Below, in pieces: positions 1 to 5,659 of a DNA stretch of 16,366 bases (positions are counted from its first letter, which is position 1; each line of letters starts with the position of its first letter). The notes below the pieces were generated by a model. The model did no database searches and was not told the DNA's origin. It saw nothing but the letters and a program-made list of their open reading frames with translations. Source of the stretch: Anaerolineaceae bacterium UBA3924 (GTDB taxonomy: Bacteria; Chloroflexota; Anaerolineae; Anaerolineales; Anaerolineaceae); NCBI GenBank assembly GCA_002385985.1, contig DGEO01000044.1, positions 32,901-49,266 on the forward strand. Reading direction: 5' to 3'. A program made the translations under genes and the position numbers.

Positions 1-2
1 AC

Positions 3-632
3 CTGGCCCCGCTGAAGAACTACTACGAAGAGCTGATGCGGCCGCTCATCTGGGCGGAGGAGATCCGCCGGCAGTGCACAGCGGATAAAGCCTTCCGCGG
101 CCGCTGGCCGAGCCTGACCACCCAGTTCGTCGTCGGCGCGGTGGGCGAAACCGACCTGGAGCTGATGGCAACCAGTGCCCGGCTGTTCAGCCAGTTACGA
201 CTTGCTCGCATTTACTACTCCGCTTTTGACCCGGTTACGGATACACCGCTGGAGAACCTGGCGCCCGAGTCGCCGGTTCGGCAGGCGCGGCTGTACCAGG
301 CCTCCTTCCTCCTGCGGGATTACGAGTTCGATCTGGAGGACCTGCCTTTCCAGCCCAACGGGAGCCTACCGCTGGACAAAGACCCGAAACTGGCCTGGGC
401 GGAGCAGAACCTGCGCGAGCGCCCGCTGGAAATTAACAAAGCCTCCCGTCACGAGCTGCTGCGGGTGCCGGGGATAGGTCCGAAATTCGCCGATGCCGTC
501 ATCTCAGCTCGCCGCGCCGGCCCGCTGCGCCGGGTTGAAGACCTGCGCGCAGCAGGCATCCAGCCGGATCGAGCGCTGCCCTTTATCCTGCTGAACGGAA
601 AACGCCCTGCCTATCAACCCGGCCTGTGGTAA
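3..632 (+). CDS. Radical-SAM putative DNA modification/repair protein, C-terminal part (5' truncated)
   Basis: The reading frame is open to the left window edge, so only the last 209 residues are visible. The radical-SAM core with its CxxxCxxC cluster must lie outside. The visible part matches from memory the end of the family linked to uracil-DNA-glycosylase-like proteins (TIGR03916 type): a conserved IYYSAFDPV...TPLENL stretch, then RQARLYQASFLLRDY, then DPKLAWAEQNLR, and finally a helix-hairpin-helix DNA-binding motif (NKASRHELLRVPGIGPKFAD). In known genomes this family is paired with a UDG-like partner and is inferred to act on damaged or modified DNA; the reaction is not established. No such partner follows here, so it would have to be upstream or elsewhere. 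The next gene starts 22 bases downstream with its own ribosome site, suggesting co-transcription. Family assignment is fairly sure, precise function is not. Confidence 0.85.
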   Translation: MAPLKNYYEELMRPLIWAEEIRRQCTADKAFRGRWPSLTTQFVVGAVGETDLELMATSARLFSQLRLARIYYSAFDPVTDTPLENLAPESPVRQARLYQASFLLRDYEFDLEDLPFQPNGSLPLDKDPKLAWAEQNLRERPLEINKASRHELLRVPGIGPKFADAVISARRAGPLRRVEDLRAAGIQPDRALPFILLNGKRPAYQPGLW

Positions 633-654
633 GCTATGGGCCGGGAGGAAATCG

Positions 655-1125
655 ATGCCGACACCAGCCGAACTTGAACTGCAGGCCCGGGGCATTCCTT
701 ACCGGGTTTTCGTACATACCGGTCCGGTAAACTCACTCGAGCAGGCCGCCAGCGAGCGCGGCCAACACCCGGATCAAATTGTCCGTTCCATCCTCTTTCG
801 CCTGGGTGCGGACACCTTCATTCTGGTACTCGCCGCCGGCCCAGACCAGATTCCCTGGAAGAAGCTGCGCAGTTACCTGGGTGAATCGCGCATGACCATG
901 GCCTCTTCAGAGGAGGTCCTTGCGGTCACCGGATACCAGCCCGGTGCGGTTTCCCCCTTCGGTCTGCCGCAGCCGCTGCGCATCCTGGCCGACCGCAGGG
1001 TGTTCAAACCGGATGAAGTCTCGCTAGGCTCCGGTGAACGAGGTGTCGCCCTCATCCTCAAGCGCGAAGACCTGAGCACAGCGCTGGGCAGCGTCGAGCT
1101 TCTGGATCTGTTCGGCACATCCTGA
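655..1125 (+). CDS. YbaK/EbsC-family aminoacyl-tRNA deacylase (tRNA editing protein)
   Basis: This is a 156-residue, single-domain cytosolic protein of the YbaK/ProX editing superfamily, which hydrolyses mischarged aminoacyl-tRNAs (for example Cys-, Ala- or Pro-tRNA). Length matches the family (E. coli YbaK is 159). Landmarks along the chain are HPDQIVRSILFR, IPWKKLRSYLG, the glycine loop TGYQPGAVSPFG (equivalent to TGYxxGGISPLG in YbaK), and GSGERGVALIL near the end. The position where YbaK has its functionally important lysine (..KTLL..) is Arg44 here, so either arginine substitutes or substrate handling differs. The start is set by GGGAGGAAATCG directly before the ATG. The substrate cannot be read from sequence. 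The gene follows the radical-SAM gene by 22 bases and ends with TGA. Confidence 0.88.
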   Translation: MPTPAELELQARGIPYRVFVHTGPVNSLEQAASERGQHPDQIVRSILFRLGADTFILVLAAGPDQIPWKKLRSYLGESRMTMASSEEVLAVTGYQPGAVSPFGLPQPLRILADRRVFKPDEVSLGSGERGVALILKREDLSTALGSVELLDLFGTS

Positions 1126-1161
1126 CCCCGCATCAAGACCCTCTCCTTGCACAATATCGAC

Positions 1162-1167
1162 TATAAT
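1162..1167 (+). promoter_or_regulatory. Possible -10 box for the rhodanese gene
   Basis: A perfect TATAAT lies 40 bases before the rhodanese start, in the only non-coding gap between it and the YbaK-like gene. No good -35 box is present 16-18 bases upstream (CCCTCT at the 17-base spacing), so the call rests on the -10 alone. If real, transcription would start near 1174 and the gene would have a leader of about 34 bases carrying the GAGGAGAAAGG ribosome site. Confidence 0.35.
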
Positions 1168-1207
1168 TCTCCTGATATACAGAGGGGAAGATCTTGAGGA
1201 GAAAGGC

Positions 1208-1696
1208 ATGAGCCGACAGAGAAAACGAAGAAGCCAGAATACGCTTAGCCTGCCAACCCTGCTGATCATCGGGGGAACCGCCATTTTTCTGATCGCCATG
1301 ATCGTCCTCGCGCTCACCCGGGGTGGTGGTGGTAACCAGGTCGCCCAGAACCCGAATATCCCCTTCCCGGAGGTGGAACGGGTCACGCTTGCAGACGCGA
1401 ATAATGCCTTCCAGAACCAGGAAGCAGTCTTCCTGGATGTGCGGGATGAAGGCTCCTTCAATGTGGGCCATATCCCCGGGTCCATCAACATACCGCTCAA
1501 CCAGCTGGAGACCCGGCTGTCTGAACTGGACCCGAACGACTGGATCATCACCTACTGTACCTGACCGGCTGAGCAGTCAAGTGCCCGTGCGGCACAGATC
1601 ATGCTGGAACAAGGATTTACGCGGGTGAATCCGATACTGGGCGGATACGCCGCCTGGGTGGAGGCCGGTCTTCCCGTAGATACTGTCGAAGAATAG
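1208..1696 (+). CDS. Membrane-anchored rhodanese-like protein with in-frame TGA (candidate selenocysteine at residue 119)
   Basis: Read normally the frame stops after 118 residues at TGA 1562-1564. Read through, it gives one 162-residue protein ending at TAG 1694-1696. Residues 1-13 are basic, 14-37 form one hydrophobic helix (LLIIGGTAIFLIAMIVLAL), and the rest is a single rhodanese domain probably facing outside the membrane: EAVFLDVRDEGSFNVGHIPGSINIP, then the active-site loop YCT-(TGA)-PAEQSSAR, then the typical ending GYAAWVEAGLPV. Relatives, as I remember them, carry Cys at the TGA position (YCTCP...SAR), so the codon replaces the second cysteine of a CxC pair, while the presumed catalytic Cys117 is intact. 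The 43 codons after the TGA keep frame and family motifs with no other damage, and a SECIS-like hairpin follows. I favour selenocysteine insertion. A fresh nonsense mutation (TGC or TGT to TGA) or a sequencing error is the alternative. The start is set by GAGGAGAAAGG a few bases before the ATG. Confidence 0.7.
1572..1605 (+). promoter_or_regulatory. Candidate bacterial SECIS hairpin (selenocysteine insertion signal)
   Basis: Just after the in-frame TGA (1562-1564) the RNA can form a perfect 5-bp upper stem GUGCC (1581-1585)/GGCAC (1591-1595) closing a 5-base loop CGUGC. G1587 is the second loop base and is followed by U, matching the known requirement for a G in the first two loop positions and the GU that SelB contacts in E. 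coli fdhF. There are 21 bases between the TGA and the loop, inside the 16-37 range usually accepted for bacterial SECIS elements. A lower stem AGCA (1572-1575)/UGCU (1602-1605) is separated by an internal loop containing a U. The hairpin is short and lies in coding sequence, so chance formation is possible. Confidence 0.5.
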
Positions 1697-1721
1697 ACCT
1701 CGATTAGGAACGTCTACTTAC

Positions 1722-1750
1722 TTGACGCTGGAGGGGATCGTCCGTAGAAT
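1722..1750 (+). promoter_or_regulatory. Promoter of the glycine riboswitch and gcv operon
   Basis: TTGACG (1722-1727) and TAGAAT (1745-1750) are separated by exactly 17 bases, a good sigma-70-type promoter. Transcription would begin near 1757, about a dozen bases before the first aptamer stem, so the whole riboswitch is in the leader. It lies 25 bases after the rhodanese stop codon, and no terminator is visible between them, so some read-through from the upstream genes is likely. Confidence 0.75.
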
Positions 1751-1768
1751 CAAGAGGAACGGAATAGT

Positions 1769-1947
1769 CAGGACAGGGAAGAGACCGGTTAAGCCGGCGC
1801 CGAAGGGGCAAACCTGGCACTAGGCAAAACCAGGCGAATCTCTCAGGCAGAAGGGACCCTCTCCTGATAAGCTCTGGAAAGTCGCCAGACACCGAAGGGG
1901 CAAACCCGATTTCTTCGGGTGAATCTCTCAGGTCCAGAACACAGAGC
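1769..1947 (+). promoter_or_regulatory. Tandem glycine riboswitch (two aptamers) controlling gcvH-gcvPA-gcvPB
   Basis: Two copies of the glycine aptamer core are visible: CCGAAGGGGCAAACC (1800-1814) with GAATCTCTCAGG (1836-1847), and CCGAAGGGGCAAACCC (1892-1907) with GAATCTCTCAGG (1921-1932). Aptamer 1 is closed by a P1 stem 1769-1778/1857-1866 (CAGGACAGGG with CCCTCTCCTG, one C-C mismatch) and contains hairpins CCGG/CCGG and CCTGG/CCAGG. Aptamer 2 is closed by GCTCTG (1871-1876)/CAGAGC (1942-1947) and contains CCCGA/TCGGG. The linker is 4 bases (ATAA). In known cases this RNA binds glycine and usually turns on glycine-cleavage genes, which fits the operon directly downstream. Confidence 0.95.
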
Positions 1948-1979
1948 GAACGCCACCTGTTGGCGTTCGCGTTGTTTTT
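1946..1979 (+). terminator. Intrinsic terminator serving as riboswitch expression platform
   Basis: A perfect 10-bp stem GCGAACGCCA (1946-1955)/TGGCGTTCGC (1961-1970) with loop CCTGT is followed by GTTGTTTTT. Its first two bases (G1946, C1947) are also the last two bases of the P1 stem of aptamer 2, so the two structures compete at that edge. This is the arrangement expected for glycine-dependent antitermination, but the shared part is only 2 of 10 pairs, so the strength and sign of the switch cannot be settled by eye. Confidence 0.8.
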
Positions 1980-2009
1980 GCCCGGAACCATACCATACAG
2001 GAGAGCATC

Positions 2010-2402
2010 ATGAACATCCCGACCAATTTGAAGTACACCAGAGGCGACGAATGGATCAAGGTTGACGGCAATATCGCCACCATCGGCATCACGGATTACG
2101 CCCAGGACCAGCTGTCCGACATTGTCTACTTCGAGTTCAAGGTGGACGCTGGCGAATCGGTAAGTAAGAACGCCATCATTGCCACGCTGGAATCGGTCAA
2201 AGCCGCCGCCGATGTCTCCACCCCGGTCTCCGGCGAAGTCACCGAGCTGAACGAAGCACTGACTGAGAAGTTCGAATCGTTCAACTCGGATCCCTACGGC
2301 GAGGCATGGATCCTGAAGATCGAAATGACCGACCCCTCTGAGGTCGACGAGCTGATGGATGCAGCCGCGTACGAGAAGTATATCGAGGAGCGCGAGGGCT
2401 AA
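2010..2402 (+). CDS. gcvH: Glycine cleavage system H protein
   Basis: This is the 130-residue lipoyl carrier of the glycine cleavage system. It receives the aminomethyl group from the P protein and shuttles it to T and L proteins in the cytosol. The family signature is clear: YTRGDEWIKVDGNIATIGITDYAQDQLSDIVYFE at the start, and the lipoylation site LESVKAAADV with Lys64 as the modified residue, followed by SPVSGEV-like STPVSGEV and the FNSDPYGEAWILKI end. Length is normal. The start has AGGAGA 7 bases upstream and sits just after the riboswitch terminator. Its TAA stop overlaps the ATG of gcvPA by one base, which implies translational coupling. It is the first gene of the operon; gcvT, often placed here, is absent. 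Confidence 0.97.
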   Translation: MNIPTNLKYTRGDEWIKVDGNIATIGITDYAQDQLSDIVYFEFKVDAGESVSKNAIIATLESVKAAADVSTPVSGEVTELNEALTEKFESFNSDPYGEAWILKIEMTDPSEVDELMDAAAYEKYIEEREG

Positions 2403-3757
2403 TGTTTATTCCCCACACGGAAGAAGAACGGGAGCAAATGCTCCGTACGATCGGGGTGGGAAAAATCGAGGATCTGTTCAGGGACGTGCCCGAATCGGTA
2501 CGCTTCCCTGACCTGAACCTCCCGCCCCGAATGACTGAGATGGAGATCGCTGCTCATCTCAACGAACTCTCTTCCGCCAACGAATCGAGCCGCGATCTGG
2601 TTTGTTTCCTTGGTGCAGGCGCGTACAACCACTACATCCCTGCAGTGGTGGATGCGCTCATTCAGCGAGGTGAATTCCTCACCGCCTATACCCCGTACCA
2701 GCCGGAAATCTCTCAGGGCACGCTTCAGGCCATCTTCGAGTATCAGAGCCTGATCGCCAACCTCACCGGTATGGACGTCAGCAACGCCTCCCACTACGAC
2801 GGGGCCACCGCCGCGGCCGAAGCCTGCGTGATGGCCTACTTCCACTTCCGCGGGAAGCGTTCGAAAATCGTGCTGTCTCCGGCCCTGAACCCGCAGTACC
2901 GCCAGACCATCCGCACCTACATGGTCGGCTACGAAAACCTGCAGATCGTGGGCGACGAACCAGAACGGGATCCGCTCGCCTCTCCTGACCAGCTGCTCGA
3001 GCTGGTGGACATGCAGACCGCCCTGGTAATCGTCCAGTACCCGGACTTCTTCGGCCGCATTCAGGATTGGACCCAGTTTGCCGCGCGCGTCCACGAAGCC
3101 GGCGCACTGCTGGCAATCGCCATCAACCCGATTGCATTGGGGCTGCTGAAAACCCCGGGTGCCATGGGCGCCGACATCGTGGTCGGTGAAGGCCAGCCGC
3201 TGGGTATCCCCATGTCCTTCGGCGGCCCTTACCTGGGCATTTTCGCCGTGAAGAAAGAGTACGTGCGCAAGATCGCCGGCCGCCTGGTGGGTGAAACCAC
3301 CGACAAGGAAGGCCGCCGCGGTTATGTGCTCACCCTGACCGCACGCGAACAGCACATCCGCCGCGAGAAAGCGACTTCCAATATCTGCACCAACCAGGGC
3401 TTGATGGCCCTGGCCGCCACCATCTATATGAGCGCGCTGGGCAAGCGCGGCCTGCGGCAGGTATCTGAGCTGTGCTACCACAAAGCGCACTACGCCGCCG
3501 AAGAAATCAACGCCATCGACGGTTACGAGGTGGTCAACGGCGGTCCGTTCTACCACGAGTTCGTCGTCAAATGCCCGCTCAGCGTTGAGGAAATCAACAA
3601 CCACTTGCTCGACCACGGCATTCTGGGAGGTTACGACCTGGGCAAGGACTATCCCTCCCTCAAAGATCACATGCTGATAGCCGTGACCGAAATGAACAGC
3701 CGGGAAGACATTGACCTGCTGGTCAGTGTCCTCCAGGAGGTATCCGAAAATGCTTGA
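2402..3757 (+). CDS. gcvPA: Glycine dehydrogenase (decarboxylating), subunit 1 of split P protein
   Basis: This 451-residue protein is the N-terminal half of the glycine cleavage P protein, which with subunit 2 decarboxylates glycine and loads the aminomethyl group on the lipoyl arm of GcvH. It begins MFIPHTEEEREQMLRTIGV, the classic GcvPA start, and carries FLGAGAYNHYIPAVVDAL, AYTPYQPEISQGTLQAIFEYQ, and SFGGPYLGIFAVK. It is PLP-fold type I but lacks the cofactor lysine, which is in subunit 2. Length is usual for the split form (about 450). The start overlaps the gcvH stop by one base, and the end overlaps gcvPB by 8 bases. A 455-residue reading frame on the opposite strand covers the same region and is a GC-driven shadow. 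Confidence 0.97.
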   Translation: MFIPHTEEEREQMLRTIGVGKIEDLFRDVPESVRFPDLNLPPRMTEMEIAAHLNELSSANESSRDLVCFLGAGAYNHYIPAVVDALIQRGEFLTAYTPYQPEISQGTLQAIFEYQSLIANLTGMDVSNASHYDGATAAAEACVMAYFHFRGKRSKIVLSPALNPQYRQTIRTYMVGYENLQIVGDEPERDPLASPDQLLELVDMQTALVIVQYPDFFGRIQDWTQFAARVHEAGALLAIAINPIALGLLKTPGAMGADIVVGEGQPLGIPMSFGGPYLGIFAVKKEYVRKIAGRLVGETTDKEGRRGYVLTLTAREQHIRREKATSNICTNQGLMALAATIYMSALGKRGLRQVSELCYHKAHYAAEEINAIDGYEVVNGGPFYHEFVVKCPLSVEEINNHLLDHGILGGYDLGKDYPSLKDHMLIAVTEMNSREDIDLLVSVLQEVSENA

Positions 3758-5216
3758 GCCGACCATTTACGAACTGTCATCACCGGGTCGGGTCGGGGTC
3801 GAGTTCCCGGCACCCGACGTTCCCCGGGCGCCGCTGCCCGAAGAACTGGAGCGCCAGGACCTGCCGCTCCCCGAGCTATCCGAGCTGGATGTTGTCCGGC
3901 ACTTCACCCACATCTCCAACCTCAACTACTCAATCGACTTCGGCTTCTATCCTCTGGGGTCCTGCACCATGAAGTACAACCCCAAGGTCAACGAAGCCGC
4001 TGCGCGCTTGCCCGGCTTTGCCCACACACATCCCCTCCAGCCGATCGAGACCGTCCAGGGCAACCTGGCGCTGATGTTCGAGCTGCAGGAATGGCTCAAG
4101 GAAATCAGCGGCATGGCCGCGGTCACCCTGCAGCCGGCTGCCGGCGCCCAGGGCGAGTACGTCGGGGTGCTAATCATGCGGGCCTATCACGTCTCCCGCG
4201 GAGACCGCAAACGCACCAAGATGCTCATCCCTGACTCCGCTCACGGCACCAACCCGGCCAGCTCGGCAATGAGCGGCTTCGAGGTGGTGCCTGTTCCGAC
4301 CGATAATCGCGGTAACGTCGACCTGGAAGCGCTCAAATCCCTTTGCGACGACACCATCGTCGGTCTGATGCTGACCAATCCGAACACCCTGGGCCTGTTC
4401 GATGAGAATGTGCTCGAGGTGACCCGGATCGTGCACGAGGCCGGCGGCCTGGTCTACGGTGACGGCGCCAACCTGAACGCACTGCTGGGTATCGGCCGGC
4501 CCGGTGACATGGGCTTTGACATCCTGCACTTCAACCTGCACAAGACCTTCTCCACCCCGCACGGCGGCGGCGGTCCGGGATCCGGTCCGGTGGGCGTGGC
4601 CGCTCACCTGGCGGATTTCCTGCCTGAGCCGGTCGTGGGTATCGTCGAGGAAGGTACCGAGGAGATCCCGCCGCTGTACGGCTTCATCCGGCCGATCAAA
4701 TCCATCGGCAGGATCAAGTCCTTCCACGGTCATTTCGGCATGGCGGTGCGCGCCTACACCTACATCTCCATGTACGGCCGCGAAGGTCTGCGGTCGATCG
4801 CCGAACATGCGGTGTTGAATGCCAACTACCTGCTGGCCCGCCTGCGGGATCACTACCCGGTGCCGTATGACCGCATCTGCATGCACGAGTTCGTGCTCGA
4901 AGGTCACCTGCCCGGCACTGAGGTCCACGCGCTGGATATCTCCAAGCGCCTGATGGATTACAACTTCCACCCGCCGACGAACTACTTCCCGCTGGTGGTG
5001 CGTGAAGCACTGATGATCGAGCCGACCGAGACCGAATCGAAGCAGACGCTGGATGCCTTCGCGGATGCGATGATCAAGATCGCCGAGGAAGCAAAAACCC
5101 AGCCCGAGCTGCTCCGGTCGGCGCCCCATAACAAACCGGTCAGCCGCCTGGATGAGGTCAAAGCTGCGAAGGAACTGGTCCTGTGCTGCTGGCTGCCTGA
5201 GGATGTGAAAGCCTGA
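3750..5216 (+). CDS. gcvPB: Glycine dehydrogenase (decarboxylating), subunit 2 of split P protein
   Basis: This 488-residue protein is the PLP-binding half of the P protein. Visible signatures are GSCTMKYNPKVNE near the start, QPAAGAQGEYVGVLIMRAYH, DSAHGTNPASSAMSGFEVV, and the cofactor site HFNLHKTFSTPHGGGGPG, in which Lys265 is the expected Schiff-base lysine. The ATG at 3750 is chosen over an upstream in-frame ATG at 3711: it has CAGGAGG a dozen bases before it, it begins with the family's usual MLEPTIYELSSPGR, and it leaves only the 8-base overlap with gcvPA. Length is normal. It is the last gene of the operon: a strong terminator follows 25 bases after the TGA. Confidence 0.97.
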   Translation: MLEPTIYELSSPGRVGVEFPAPDVPRAPLPEELERQDLPLPELSELDVVRHFTHISNLNYSIDFGFYPLGSCTMKYNPKVNEAAARLPGFAHTHPLQPIETVQGNLALMFELQEWLKEISGMAAVTLQPAAGAQGEYVGVLIMRAYHVSRGDRKRTKMLIPDSAHGTNPASSAMSGFEVVPVPTDNRGNVDLEALKSLCDDTIVGLMLTNPNTLGLFDENVLEVTRIVHEAGGLVYGDGANLNALLGIGRPGDMGFDILHFNLHKTFSTPHGGGGPGSGPVGVAAHLADFLPEPVVGIVEEGTEEIPPLYGFIRPIKSIGRIKSFHGHFGMAVRAYTYISMYGREGLRSIAEHAVLNANYLLARLRDHYPVPYDRICMHEFVLEGHLPGTEVHALDISKRLMDYNFHPPTNYFPLVVREALMIEPTETESKQTLDAFADAMIKIAEEAKTQPELLRSAPHNKPVSRLDEVKAAKELVLCCWLPEDVKA

Positions 5217-5241
5217 TTGGTCTATTCATCTGGCCTGTCAA

Positions 5242-5275
5242 CTACCGCCGGCTAAAAGCCGGCGGTAGATTTTTT
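5242..5275 (+). terminator. Intrinsic terminator of the gcv operon
   Basis: A 12-bp perfect stem CTACCGCCGGCT (5242-5253)/AGCCGGCGGTAG (5257-5268) with loop AAA is followed by a run of six T (5270-5275). It lies 25 bases after the gcvPB stop codon and is a textbook factor-independent terminator. It also separates the GC-rich operon from the AT-rich patch that follows. Confidence 0.93.
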
Positions 5276-5372
5276 GAATAATCAAAGCAATCTCTAAGAA
5301 TCATTTATTGTTTTATAAGTTGAATTTGGTAAGAATAGTAATAAGAAACAAACCGATGACCGGAGGGGTGAT

Positions 5373-5522
5373 ATGTTTCGGGGTATTGAAAAAGGTCAAG
5401 GCTACGTAGAATACGCACTCATATTAATACTCGTTGCCGTTGTCTTGATTCTCGTCCTGAATGCTCTGGGTGACACACTCATAGACACCTATACCTATAT
5501 CGATTCCGAACTAAATTTCTAA
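5373..5522 (+). CDS. Flp-type (type IVb, tight-adherence) pilin precursor, 49 aa
   Basis: This short gene encodes MFRGIEKGQGYVEYALIL followed by a long hydrophobic stretch (about residues 15-32) and an acidic tail ending in NF. The pattern is that of Flp/Fap pilins (PF04964 type): a short basic leader, a Gly (Gly8) at which a TadV-like prepilin peptidase would cut, Glu13 at position +5 and Tyr14 at +6 of the mature protein, and a single hydrophobic helix for assembly. The mature form would be 41 residues, within the small range seen for this family. The start has GGAGGGG (5362-5368) a few bases upstream. A weak promoter-like pair TTGTTT (5308-5313)-17-AAGAAT (5331-5336) precedes it. It stands alone in AT-rich DNA, terminated from gcvPB and in front of an unrelated peptidase; the secretion ATPase and Tad genes must be elsewhere if it is used. 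Confidence 0.82.
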   Translation: MFRGIEKGQGYVEYALILILVAVVLILVLNALGDTLIDTYTYIDSELNF

Positions 5523-5659
5523 ATCAAATCACCAACCGATATATTTTAAAAAAAGATCACCTGCTGCAAGGACAGGTGTACAATTTGAATATATATCCCC
5601 GACCCCCGGCTGTTAACCTGCACTAAACTAAATACCAACAACACATGACAGGAGTTTTC

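Noticed and set aside
1208..1564. Rhodanese called as a complete 118-residue protein
   Set aside because: It would end inside the active-site loop, while the missing half of the fold continues in the same frame directly after the TGA.
1562..1564. Genome-wide TGA reassignment (to Trp or Gly)
   Set aside because: The YbaK-like gene, gcvPA and gcvPB end at TGA at the expected family lengths, so TGA is a normal stop here; Cys is the expected residue at this site, not Trp or Gly.
1323..1628. A frameshift instead of TGA recoding in the rhodanese gene (overlapping frame 1323-1628)
   Set aside because: The overlapping frame has no rhodanese motifs; the continuation of the fold is in the original frame, so no shift is needed.
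2399..3766. A 455-codon open frame on the minus strand, opposite gcvPA
   Set aside because: It mirrors gcvPA exactly; its composition (His/Val/Gly-rich) and lack of any recognisable motif show it is a by-product of GC-rich codon use.
5558..5578. Inverted repeat CACCTG...CAGGTG after the Flp gene as a terminator
   Set aside because: Only 6 bp with a 9-base loop and no T-run after it on the plus strand; the T-rich side faces leftward, where there is no gene to terminate.
5645..5659. Upstream ATG for the aminopeptidase
   Set aside because: It lacks a ribosome site, whereas ACAGGAG stands 5 bases before the ATG at 5660 and would itself be inside the longer frame.
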